From the NCBI GenBank assembly GCA_002007465.1, contig LNAC01000018.1:8200979-8264978 (forward strand): a DNA stretch of 64,000 bases. Reading direction: 5' to 3'. The translations under genes were made by a program, and so were the position numbers. This document shows, piece by piece, positions 55,385-64,000 of the stretch (position 1 is its first letter; the number at the start of each line of letters is the position of its first letter). Source of the DNA: Ailurus styani. Taxonomy: Eukaryota; Chordata; Mammalia; Carnivora; Ailuridae. A model generated the notes under the pieces. The model was not told the origin of the DNA. It saw only the letters and a list, made by a program, of their open reading frames with translations, and did not search any database.

Positions 55385-56380
55385 ATGGCAATTTTTTTCA
55401 GTTTTACTGAGATTCAACTGACATATAACATGTATTAGTCTAAGGTATACAACATAATAATTTAGCACGTGTATATTGTAAAATGGTCACCACAATAAGT
55501 GTAGTTAACATCAGTCACCTCACGTAGTAACAATTTTTTCTTTTGATGGGAACTTTTAAGATCTACTCTCTTGGCAAATTTCAAATACACAATACAGTAT
55601 TGTTAACTATAGTCACCATGCTGTGCATTATATCTCCACAGCATATTTCTCTTTTAACTGGGAGTTTGTACCTTTTGACCCCCTTCACCTATTTTCTCCA
55701 CTGCCCAACCCCGGCCTCTGTTTTCATAAATTCAGGTTTTTTAGATCCTACACATAAGTGAGATTGTACAGCATCTGTCTTTTTCTGTCTGACTTATTTC
55801 ACATAGTGTAATGCCCTCAAGGTCTGTCCACATTGTTGCAAATGGCAGGATTCCCTCCCCTTCTTTCCTCTCTTTTTGTTTCCTTGTCTTGGCTGTTGTA
55901 AATAATGCTGCAGTGAACATGGGAGTGCAGATACCTTTTTGAGACCGTGATTTTGTTTCCTTTGGATGTATACCAGGAGTGGAATTGCTGGATCATGTGG
56001 TGGATGTATTTTTGAATTTTTAAGGGCCCCACCCTCCCGTATTGTTTTTTGTAGCAATTGCACCAATTTACATTCCCACCAACAGTGCACGAGGGTTCCC
56101 TTCCCCTCCACATCTTCTCTAAAACTTGTTATCTTTTTTCTTTTTGATGATGGTCATTTCAACAGGTGTGAGGTGATAGCTTATTGTGGCTTGGATGGTC
56201 ATTTCCTTGAGGATGAGTGATGTTGAGCACCTTTTTTTTTCATGGACCTGTGGTCTGTTCTGTTTGGAACAGAACAGAACACTGTTCTTTGGAAGAATGT
56301 CTGTTTGGTTCTTCTGCCCATTTTTAAAATTGGATTGTTCTTTTGCTATTCGGTTGTATGAGTTTTTGTTTTGTTTTGTT
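55385..56380 (-). mobile_element. L1 3' UTR and end of ORF2, antisense
   Basis: The plus strand starts with the antisense 3' UTR (GTTTTACTGAGATTCAACTG, GGTATACAACATAATAATTT, AATGGTCACCACAATAAGTG). It then runs into the end of ORF2. Minus frame 55794-56111 shows the L1 ORF2p C-terminal text [14 protein letters not shown] and [10 protein letters not shown], with frame breaks. ORF2p is the endonuclease/reverse transcriptase that copies L1 and SINE RNA into DNA. This copy is 5'-truncated and cannot code for it. Confidence 0.93.
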
Positions 56381-56382
56381 TT

Positions 56383-56585
56383 AAGATTTTTATTTATTTC
56401 TTTCTTTTAGAGAGAGAGAGAGCATGAGCAGGGGGAGGACCAGAGGGAGAGGGAGGGGAAAGAATCTCAAACAGACTCCATGCTGAGCACAGAGCCTGAC
56501 GTGGGGCTTAATCCCACAACACTGAGATCATGACCTGACCTGAAACCAAGAGTCAGGCACTCAGCCAACTAAGCCACCCAGGTGC
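56383..56585 (-). mobile_element. CAN-SINE, old, inside L1
   Basis: AAGATTTTTATTTATTTCTT, GAGAGAGAGCATGAGCAGGG, CTGAGATCATGACCTGACCT, GAAACCAAGAGTCAGGCACT and ACTAAGCCACCCAGG. Inserted into the older L1, which continues on its right. A GTATGAG/CTATGTGAG pair may be the worn duplication. Confidence 0.93.
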
Positions 56586-56589
56586 TATG

Positions 56590-56775
56590 TGAGGCGTTTT
56601 TTTAATTTTTAATTTTTTTTACTATTTTATTTTTAATATTTATTTAATTTAATATTTTAACATTTCAGATATTCATTTCTTATCATATGTATGATTTGCA
56701 AGTATTTTTTCCCATTCTGTAGGTTGCCTTTTCATTTTGTTGACGCGTTTCTCTGCTGTGCAATGACAATTTTAT
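56590..56775 (-). mobile_element. L1 continuation after SINE, antisense
   Basis: CATTTCAGATATTCATTTCT, TTGCAAGTATTTTTTCCCAT and TCTGTAGGTTGCCTTTTCAT then TTTGTTGACGCGTTTCTCTG continue the antisense ORF2 3' region. Confidence 0.9.
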
Positions 56776-57203
56776 TATTAAAATTTTATTAGTCAGATTT
56801 TAAAGGTTTGTCATTACAGCGCAGGAATCTCCAGTACTATGTAGAAACTCACTTTAAACTGACATACTTAGTAACATCACTAGACTTATATACACATCAG
56901 AATATAATTCAGGATAAAAGGTTTTCAGTAGCACATGTTCTAAAAGAAACTTTGTCTTTAAGACACATAGATTGGTCAGTTGAAAAGACATTCCCTTTTA
57001 AATAATGAAAGTGCTTTGTCCTTAGAAGTGGGTGGTATCTTCTAAACAAGCTTTTTGCTTAAAGGTTTACTTCCATTGGGGGAAAACTCTAAGAACTGTC
57101 TTCCTCAAGTGGTCTTGCCAAGTCAGTTGTTTTGTTGAAGTTTGGTGAAGATAAAATGTGTCTGGGTTCCTCATTCATGTTAATTTCCTCTTTTCTTCAT
57201 ATA
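56776..57203. other. Unassigned sequence
   Basis: Nothing recognised. Confidence 0.4.
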
Positions 57204-57204
57204 T

Positions 57205-57268
57205 TTTTTTAAACAATGGCTGACATTTATTGACCTTTTACTGTGTCCCAGACATGTACTAAGCCCCT
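57205..57268 (-). repeat. MIR fragment cut by L1
   Basis: AACAATGGCTGACATTTATT, GACCTTTTACTGTGTCCCAG and ACATGTACTAAGCCC are the antisense MIR 3' end. Confidence 0.75.
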
Positions 57269-57269
57269 G

Positions 57270-58025
57270 GCTATATTATTGAGGTATAATTGACATACTA
57301 TATTATATTAGTTTCAGGGGGTCAACAGAGTGATTCAGCATTTGTATACATTGTGAATTGAGCAAAACTATAGGTCTAGTTCCCATCTGTTACCTGACAA
57401 AGTTAATACAATATTATTGACTAGATTCCCTATGCTGTACATTACGTTCCCATGACTTATTTATTTTATAACTATAAGCTTGTACCTCTTCCTTCCCTTT
57501 CACCCATTTCTCCCCTCTCTCCCAACCACCTTCCCTTCTGGCAGCCACCAGTCTGTGTTCTGTATCTATGAGTCTGGGTTTATTTTATTTTGTTTGTTTG
57601 TTTTGTTTTTTAGATTTCACTTATAAGTGAAATCTTGTGGTATTTGTTGTCTTTCTCCTTCTGACTTTTTTTACTCTGCATAATACTTTCAAGTTTCATC
57701 CATGTTGTTGCAAATGGCAAGATTTCATTTATTTTGTGGCTGAGTAATATTCCACTATGTAGATATACCACATCTTTATCCATTCATCTGTCGATGGATG
57801 ATTAGATTGTTTCCATACATTGGCCATTGTAAATAATTGCTGTAATGAACAAGGACATCCATATATCTTTTTGAATTAGTGTCTTCATTTTCTTCAGACA
57901 GGTACCTGAGATACCTGTAGTGGTATTACTGGATCATATGGTAGATCTATTTGTAATTTTTTGAGGAACCTCCTTACTATTTCCTATAGTGGCTGTAACA
58001 CTATGTTACATTCCCACCATATTCT
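57270..58025 (-). mobile_element. L1 3' UTR and ORF2 end, antisense
   Basis: TATTGAGGTATAATTGACAT, AGTGATTCAGCATTTGTATA, TATGCTGTACATTACGTTCC, then GTGGCTGAGTAATATTCCAC and GGTATTACTGGATCATATGG. A second, separate old L1 copy in the same orientation as the one at 55.4 kb. Confidence 0.93.
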
Positions 58026-58190
58026 TTTTATTTTTCATTTTGTCTGGACCAAAGGTAATTTATTATGAATGTTATTGTACAAGATTCTGGAGTTTTTCCT
58101 CCTCATGAAATTTCGATATGGCAAATTTGACATTTTCCTTTTAATTTGTCCTCACAAAATGTGAAGAATTCCCAAATAAGACTTTTTCTT
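58026..58190. other. Unassigned sequence
   Basis: AT-rich with nothing recognised. Confidence 0.35.
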
Positions 58191-58207
58191 AAAAGATTCT
58201 TGGCCCT

Positions 58208-58410
58208 GGGCGCCTGGGTGGCTCAGTGGGTTGAAGCCTCTGCTTTCGGCTCAGGTCATGATCTCAGCGTCCTGGGATCGAGGCCCGCATCGGGCTCTCT
58301 GCTCAGCAGGGAGCCTGCTTCCTCCTCTCCCTGTCTCTCTGCCTGCCTCTCTGCCTACTTGTGATCTCTCTCTCTGTGTCAAATAAATAAATAAAATCTT
58401 AAAAAAAAAA
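58208..58410 (+). mobile_element. CAN-SINE, young
   Basis: GGGCGCCTGGGTGGCTCAGT, GGGTTGAAGCCTCTGCTTTC, GATCGAGGCCCGCATCGGGC and tail AATAAATAAATAAAATCTT. Perfect 14-bp duplication AAAGATTCTTGGCC at 58192-58205 and 58411-58424. Confidence 0.97.
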
Positions 58411-58424
58411 AAAGATTCTTGGCC

Positions 58425-59090
58425 TAAATGGAATTAAATAACGACAATTTAAATATACTCTTTAAAGGTTTTTTTTTTTTAACATAATGGATGGTAATAC
58501 ACCAAACAATTCTACAAGGATTAGAAATATGATACAATTGAATCTCTATTATTCCACCTTGCATTGTTATTTAAATTTCTATATTTAAATAATTCCTTGG
58601 CTCGAAAGGATGTAAGTTAACTAGCTAACGTATCGTATTCTCTTAGGGTTTATATTGTCAACTCACTTTTCTATTTATTTAACCATTTGAATGTTGAAAT
58701 TGTTTTTGATTCAAAAAATTTTATACACTATTAATTGTAGCGTTGTACTCTTGCAGTAATAAATATGTATGTATAATAGTCAACTTATGAGCCTCAGAAG
58801 GAAATTTTTCTTATTACAGCTGGAATGCTTTCCTTGTATTTGAAAATAACAATAAAATCAAATGACACACCTCATTCATATTGCTGATGTTATTACATGT
58901 AATAATTAGAAAATGGGTATGGTCACATGATCATTGATCATGCATCAGTTCAAGGAAGCCAGAAATGGCTTTGAAATAGGCATTTGGTTATTTGGCCTTT
59001 CAAAGCTGAAGCTGAAACCAGATTTATGGCCAACTCCAAGGGTAAGGCTGGTCTTCAACGTACTCATCACTTAGTGTAGGTACGCATCTT
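58425..59090. other. AT-rich sequence, possible conserved block at right
   Basis: No named repeat. At 58927-58941 there is a 15-bp palindrome, ATGATCATTGATCAT. 58860-59060 looks like non-repetitive older DNA. Confidence 0.35.
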
Positions 59091-59094
59091 TTTT

Positions 59095-59520
59095 AAAAAA
59101 AAACTTTTTATTGGAGTACAACATATAATGGAAGTACTTAAATCCTAAGTGTTCGCAAGGTAAATATGCCCAACTAACTGGCACCCACATCAGGAAAAAA
59201 CCAGTAGCAGCATCTCAGAAGCCTTCCTTTGTGTCCACTTCCGGGAACTATCACTGCCAGGGGAAGCAACTATGCTGCCTTTTAGTACCCTAGATGCTCT
59301 GCCTGATCTTGAACTTGATGTAAATGGAATCATCCCTAGGTGCTCTTTTGTCTGCCTTCCTTAGCTAAACATTACCATTGTGATACTCATCTATACTGTT
59401 GTTTGTAGTTGTAAGTTGTTTATTATTTCTGCGTAGTATTCCCTTGTGGGGTATATCATGATTTATTTATCCATTTCGCTGTTGATGGACATTGCACAAC
59501 TTTTGGTTTTTGTCAAAGAT
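59095..59520 (-). mobile_element. Old L1 3' region, antisense
   Basis: ACTTTTTATTGGAGTACAAC, then GATCTTGAACTTGATGTAAA, TGGAATCATCCCTAGGTGCT, GCGTAGTATTCCCTTGTGGG and CCATTTCGCTGTTGATGGAC are antisense L1 blocks. Confidence 0.8.
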
Positions 59521-60838
59521 ATATTTTAAAAGGAAAAAAAAGGTAAAAATTCAGTTTCCTTATTTGTTATAAAATTACCTTTGAGGATCTTGTTCATTCC
59601 ATCATTCCATAACCTCTGAGTCATGCCCTCATTTTTGCTATTTTCTTTCAGAGTTTAGTGCTAGGGAAAACCTTTGTCTCCCTTGAGGAATTAGTATGCA
59701 TTCTCCTGTCTTTTAGTAAGTGTGCTTATTATATCCCACTTTGTTCCAGAAAGAACTAAAGACAGCTTAATGAAATAAAGAAAACTTTGCAAAATTAAAG
59801 ACAGATAAAAAAAGATGAGGCAGAGTGCGAACTCGAGTAGCTTCATTCGTGGGCTTCAGCATCAAGGCTTATTCAAGGATTGGTAGCATGAAGTCCTCTA
59901 CACTTTCTTACTAGGACCCAAATTCAGCTCTGAGCTTCAAATCAGCTGATTCTAAGGAAAAAATAAAATCAGCCCTACCAGTCTGGGTCCAAAATATGAA
60001 AGCATGCCAGTTCCTCAGAAGGGTACTTATTCCTGGTGTAAGGGACATGTTTCTCTCAAGGTTTCTCTGGCAGAGCTCTGTCTCGATGTCTGCAAGAAGA
60101 TGCAGCAATGCATTCAACAGGGCTGTTTTTTTGTTTTTGTTTTTTTGTTTCTTTGTTTTTTACCACCCACAGGACAATGGCAGCACACTAGAAGGCAAGT
60201 CAGTAAAGGTATTTAAGCAATTCAGAGAAGGCCTGGGAGGGTGTTGGGCAGAAGTCCTTTGTCTACGATCATGGAAGTCATTCATTTCCCAGCCAACCTG
60301 ATCTAATCCCATGGTAGATATTGTGTATCTGGAAGAAGGTAGATGAGAAATCTTTTGAGTGATCCCCTCCCAATAAATATCGCTTCCCTTAGTAAACTTG
60401 ATAGATACAAGGTGGTAAAAAGCTTGAGGTCATACACCTCAGCAAATGTGAAGACTGGAGTTCTTGTATGTTGCCCATTGAATCTAGTGCCATTTGTGGT
60501 AACAGCCAACTGAAAAGGAGGCTGAGTTGATACCCTTTTAAGAGAACTAAGAGAGAACAAAGGATCTTGGACAGAAGAGTGCTCACCTCTTTGGCTGGGG
60601 CAGGATTCAACAAAGAAAATAATTTTGAATCTATTCTCTCTGATGCCCATATGAATGGGTCCTCAGAGCTGCTGAGTCCTAGTCCATGCAGCACAGCCAT
60701 AATGACTGTAGCCTGGACTATTTTAAGGCAGGTATAAACAAGTGCCCAAAGTGACCATTTAAGATCAGATTCCTCTGTGATCCTAGTATGACAGTTATAT
60801 AACATGCTGTGTTTCCCCTCTTGTCCTAGCTGGCAGGA
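59521..60838. other. Unassigned sequence with overlapping minus-strand ORFs
   Basis: T-rich GTTTTT run at 60122-60160. Minus-strand frames 60303-60650 (115 codons) and 60389-60805 (138 codons) overlap in different frames. I see no domain or initiation context and cannot tell a decayed coding sequence from chance. Confidence 0.35.
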
Positions 60839-60841
60839 ATC

Positions 60842-60925
60842 TCAGACAATTTTTTTTTTTTGTCTCAGAGACAATTTTTAAAGCTTAATTTTTAGCTTTA
60901 ATTGCAAAGCTTAATTTTTAACGCT
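60842..60925. repeat. Short local duplications
   Basis: TCTCAGACAATTTTT and TCTCAGAGACAATTTTT flank a T run. Then AAAGCTTAATTTTTAGC and AAAGCTTAATTTTTAACGC occur with a 26-bp period. Confidence 0.75.
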
Positions 60926-61900
60926 TAAGCCCAGCAGCTTTGCTTATCTTTACATTTAAAATATGTACTGCTGCTTTTTCCCGTGACTTGCCTTTCCTCT
61001 TCTCTGTTCCTATTTTATATCCTTACCGTAGATAAACCTTATTTTGAAAAAGGTCTTAAAGCCTTTCAGGGAAAAGACACAGTCTAAACAAATTTCAAGA
61101 GAACAAAGTATAAAGGGTGAGGAAAGTGATCAAGAATTGGCAAATGTCTAATGCTTGTCTCCAGTTCTTCTGCCCTGGGAATAAAGACCTGTCTGTACAA
61201 AGGCTTCTTGACAGCAGAAGGAACAAAACGCTCTCCGGAAAGAAAAGAGCCAGAGTCACTCCATCTTCCCTCCACCCCTGCTTTAAAACGAAACAATGCC
61301 TCCCAAAGGAGCTGGCAGCTGGCCCTTGGCAGGTGGTAGAAACAGCATTGCAGCTTGCACAAAAGGAGAAAACCCAAACTTTCAGCTTTGGGGAGCAATG
61401 TGATTATTCTGCCCACTACCTCCCCAAAGAGAAGGGACCACCATCTCAACCAACCTTCTGAAAACCATGGGCTGCTTCTCCTCCCCTCAGCAGCTTCCAT
61501 TTTTGCTCCCATTACCTCAAAGTTGACAGAGACACGGCTTCTAACCTAGTGCCCTAGGTACCTTCTTCATTCTGTGTTTCCTCACCTTTTGTTGATGTGC
61601 CTGTAGTGGCCGCTGGCCTCCCGGGGGGTCACAGACAGAAGGTCTAGGAAAAGGAGGGAAGTGGAAGGTCAAGGTCTGCAAAAAGAAGGGCAATTGATGT
61701 GCATTTTCCATGTTGAGGACCTGGAGAGGAACTGAAGTTAAACTCGACTTGGATTGACGATGGGGTTTCTGGGTTTTGATGCTTAGAGTCTAGTAGGAGG
61801 TGAATAAATAGAGCAGTGTTGGTGGGACAAGAACATCTTTCACCCCTCTCTCTGTCTCTCATCCATCTCACCCAAAGGTGGTGGAATCAGTGAGAACATG
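60926..61900. other. Unassigned sequence
   Basis: The 142-codon minus frame 61084-61512 and the 114-codon plus frame 61117-61461 oppose each other and have no domain. No repeat recognised. Confidence 0.4.
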
Positions 61901-61930
61901 AGGGTCACAGTTATGTCACCTCAAACTATA

Positions 61931-62063
61931 TTTATTAACCACCTACTACCTGGTCATTACTATGCTGTACTTACTGATTACCTACTATATGGTCATCGCT
62001 GTGGTGTATTTGTTGATTGCTTACTATATGATCAGTACTATCATGTATTGATTACTATATGGC
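61931..62063. repeat. 39-bp tandem repeat, about 3.3 units
   Basis: The CCTACTAYMTGG core recurs at 61942, 61981 and 62020 (exactly 39 bp apart) and again near 62051 after a deletion of about 8 bp. The ancestor looks like an antisense L2/MIR end, ATTTATTGAGCACCTACTAT. Units are 70-85% alike by eye. Confidence 0.85.
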
Positions 62064-62069
62064 AAAGTG

Positions 62070-62295
62070 AAATAGGCATGGTCTTTGCAGCAAGACAGAC
62101 TTAAATGTGCTATTTACTAGCTCAAACCTTTGGGCAATTCAGTTGACCTCCCTGAGCCTCAGTGAAAATGTGAAAAATGAAGATGCTAATGCATACCTCA
62201 TAGGGTTTCTTGCATAATTACACGGAGCTAACTCATGCAGGTTACCTGGTAGAGCACATAGTGGTCGCTCAGTAAATGAATGTCCTTATCATCAG
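62070..62295 (+). repeat. MIR element
   Basis: CATGGTCTTTGCAGCAAGAC, GGGCAATTCAGTTGACCTCC, CTGAGCCTCAGTGAAAATGT, ACCTCATAGGGTTTCTTGCA and GTCGCTCAGTAAATGAATG. Confidence 0.87.
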
Positions 62296-62680
62296 AATAA
62301 TGGCCATGAGAGATGCATTCATTTTAAGAAGAATTGCATTTGTTATTGGGAAGTTTGTGGGCCAATGATACTAAATATATGCTAATACTTTTCAGTTTTC
62401 AAAATGTCTCATTGCCTTTCCTGGAACCATTATGGTGATCAGAGTCACTGAAGAAGTAACTGAATCATTGGATTAAGAGGGACAAGATAGCAAGAGGCTG
62501 TTCACCCTTGTTAGTTACAGGGGCAGATCAGCACCAGGAATCCTTGGAGAGAAGAAAGACCATTGATTGCCAGGCCTAGGGTGGTGCCAGAGTGGAAGAA
62601 TAGGAATTGGGGCTGGAAAATTCCAGTCTTCACACTTTGTTGAGTTCTGTGACTTTGAGCAGATCACAGAAAACAATAGA
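62296..62680. other. Unassigned sequence
   Basis: Nothing recognised. Confidence 0.4.
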
Positions 62681-62684
62681 ATAG

Positions 62685-62762
62685 TAACCACTGGCTTACC
62701 TACTCAGTGCCAGGCACATAAACACTTGACATATATGATCTCATTTAATCTTGTGGCAAAGA
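62685..62762 (-). repeat. MIR fragment
   Basis: CTTACCTACTCAGTGCCAGG, CACATAAACACTTGACATAT and GATCTCATTTAATCTTGTGG are the antisense MIR 3' end. Confidence 0.72.
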
Positions 62763-62980
62763 ATCTCTGCTCCTCACAGAACTCCTCTAAGGGTCAAATG
62801 AGATGGCAGATGCCAGTGCCCTTAGTATTAGTATTGCTACCACTTAGTTTGGATGGTCACTGGTCACTGGAATGTGGCCTGCACTTTCCCTTCATGGAAC
62901 TTGTCACCTATGCCTTATTGCTTGAATAACTTGTACTCTGTCCTACACAACTGCCAGTGGACCCTGAACCCCATCCAATT
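62763..62980. other. Unassigned sequence
   Basis: Nothing recognised. Confidence 0.35.
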
Positions 62981-62993
62981 CCGTAACAATTTA

Positions 62994-63210
62994 TTTATTT
63001 ATTTTTTATTTTTTTATTTTTTAAAGATTTTATTTATTTATTTGACACAGAGAGAGAGATCACAAGGAGGCAGAGAGGCAGGCAGAGAGAGAGGGGGAAG
63101 CAGGCTCCCCGCCGAGCAGGGAGCCCGATGCGGGCCTCGATCCCAGGACGCTGAGATCATGACCTGAGCCGAAAGCAGAGGCTTTAACCCACTGAGCCAC
63201 CCAGGCGCCC
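62994..63210 (-). mobile_element. CAN-SINE, young, antisense
   Basis: AAAGATTTTATTTATTTATT, TGACACAGAGAGAGAGATCA, GGCAGAGAGGCAGGCAGAGA, GCAGGGAGCCCGATGCGGGC and TTAACCCACTGAGCCACCCA. Perfect 13-bp duplication CCGTAACAATTTA at 62981-62993 and 63211-63223. Confidence 0.97.
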
Positions 63211-63364
63211 CCGTAACAATTTAATACCGAAACATGAAATAGGGTTGTAGCCTTCGTCTGCCTCCTTGTGGGATTTATCTTCTTGTGGGGGCTACTACAA
63301 AAGCTAATACAGAATGTTGAATATGATTATGTGGCAAGAGAAATATAAGCAGTTCTAGTGGGTT

Positions 63365-63490
63365 TTGAAGAAAAGGATAAGTGCCTGTGGTCTGGAGGTG
63401 TGGGGTAATGTGGAGAAGCATCAGGCATCAGAGAAGTCCTCCTGAGGAGGTAATATTTGGGGATAGACCTGGAAAAGTGATGTTTCAAAT
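63365..63490 (-). repeat. L2 fragment, antisense
   Basis: AGAAGTCCTCCTGAGGAGGT, AATATTTGGGGATAGACCTG and GAAAAGTGATG match the antisense L2 body (GGCCTTCCTGGAGGAGGTGACATTTGAG). Confidence 0.65.
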
Positions 63491-64000
63491 TATTTTTTGT
63501 ATCCAATTATTAAATCAATACATGCACATTATTAAAAATACATAAAGGCAAAAGATTGAAAGAAATTTATCATATGGCAACCAATGACACTGTTATACTT
63601 TGAGATGTTCTCTTATAGTAGTTTTTATGTACTCAAGTATGTAACTATATGCACTTAAAAGTGCATATCTGAATATATATATATATATTTTTTTAATATC
63701 CTGTAATTTTATATCCTGCTTTTATCACTTGGAATTTTAAGTGTTTTCTGTTTGTAAAGACTTTTCATAAATACAATTTTAGTAACTGCATAATAATGTC
63801 CCAAAAAACAAATATGCCAAAAATATACCTAGGATTTTCGATGTTTTAAAATACTCTGATTTACCATTTTTAGCTATTATAACTGACCCAGTGATGTGTT
63901 TAGCAGAAGCAATAAAGCTGAATGCCAATTGTCTGGTCTGGGACTTTGACAAAGAGCTTTTAGGTATCAAAAGTTGTGACAAATGATTTCCCCACTCCGA
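63491..64000. other. AT-rich tail, probably an old L1-related remnant
   Basis: ATGCACATTATTAAAAATAC, TATCCTGCTTTTATCACTTG and CTGCATAATAATGTCCC resemble an old antisense LINE remnant (AACCTGCTTTTTCACTTAAC...CTGCATAGTATTCC). (TA)n at about 63675-63690. Low certainty. Confidence 0.35.

Noticed and set aside
55794..56113. Two overlapping minus frames of about 100 codons
   Set aside because: These are the frame-broken C-terminus of L1 ORF2 (CWWECKLVQ motif), annotated as L1 and not as a gene.
61084..61512. 142-codon minus frame
   Set aside because: No recognisable domain, overlapped by a 114-codon plus frame, and no splice or promoter context.

Overview
The window is mammalian nuclear DNA from a carnivoran. 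The clearest sign is at least 13 copies of the tRNA-Lys-derived carnivore SINE (CAN-SINE), with a head beginning GGGCGCCTGGGTGGCTCAG, a CT-rich middle and an AATAAATAAAATCTT(A)n tail. Seven copies are young and very alike. Most of these carry the GTGGGTTAAAGCC(T)CTGCC head variant that I associate with arctoid caniforms, and a mustelid or close relative is my best guess. Carnivoran-type L1 3' ends support this.

I found no protein-coding gene, rRNA, tRNA or CRISPR array that I can support. The open reading frames are short, unconserved in appearance and often overlap each other or low-complexity DNA. The window reads as intergenic or deep-intronic sequence. I can say nothing about bacterial-style operons because this is not a prokaryote.

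Layout: 1-7 kb holds fragments of two old L1 copies, MIR/L2 debris and unassigned DNA. 7-16 kb is MIR/L2-rich with one young SINE and an antisense MLT1-type LTR. 16-23 kb has two young and two old SINEs and two AT-rich, homeodomain-site-rich blocks that look like conserved non-coding elements (17.2-17.5 and 21.8-22.4 kb). 23-34 kb is dominated by L1 pieces, including a long 5' half-L1-like region (28.2-29.6 kb). It also contains a degenerate minus-strand coding remnant at about 29.8-30.9 kb that I cannot assign. 34-43 kb is quieter, with a candidate 177-bp exon at 37.3 kb and the best enhancer candidate, a cluster of POU octamer-like sites at 40.1-40.5 kb. 43-56 kb is L2, MIR and SINE-rich, with a solitary LTR nested in a MIR (50.46-50.99 kb), a hAT element and purine tracts. 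55-64 kb is mostly antisense L1, with two more young SINEs and a 39-bp tandem repeat at 61.9 kb.

Family names come from recognising consensus-like stretches by eye, so edges of old repeats are good to roughly 10-40 bp. SINE edges fixed by target-site duplications are good to a few bases.
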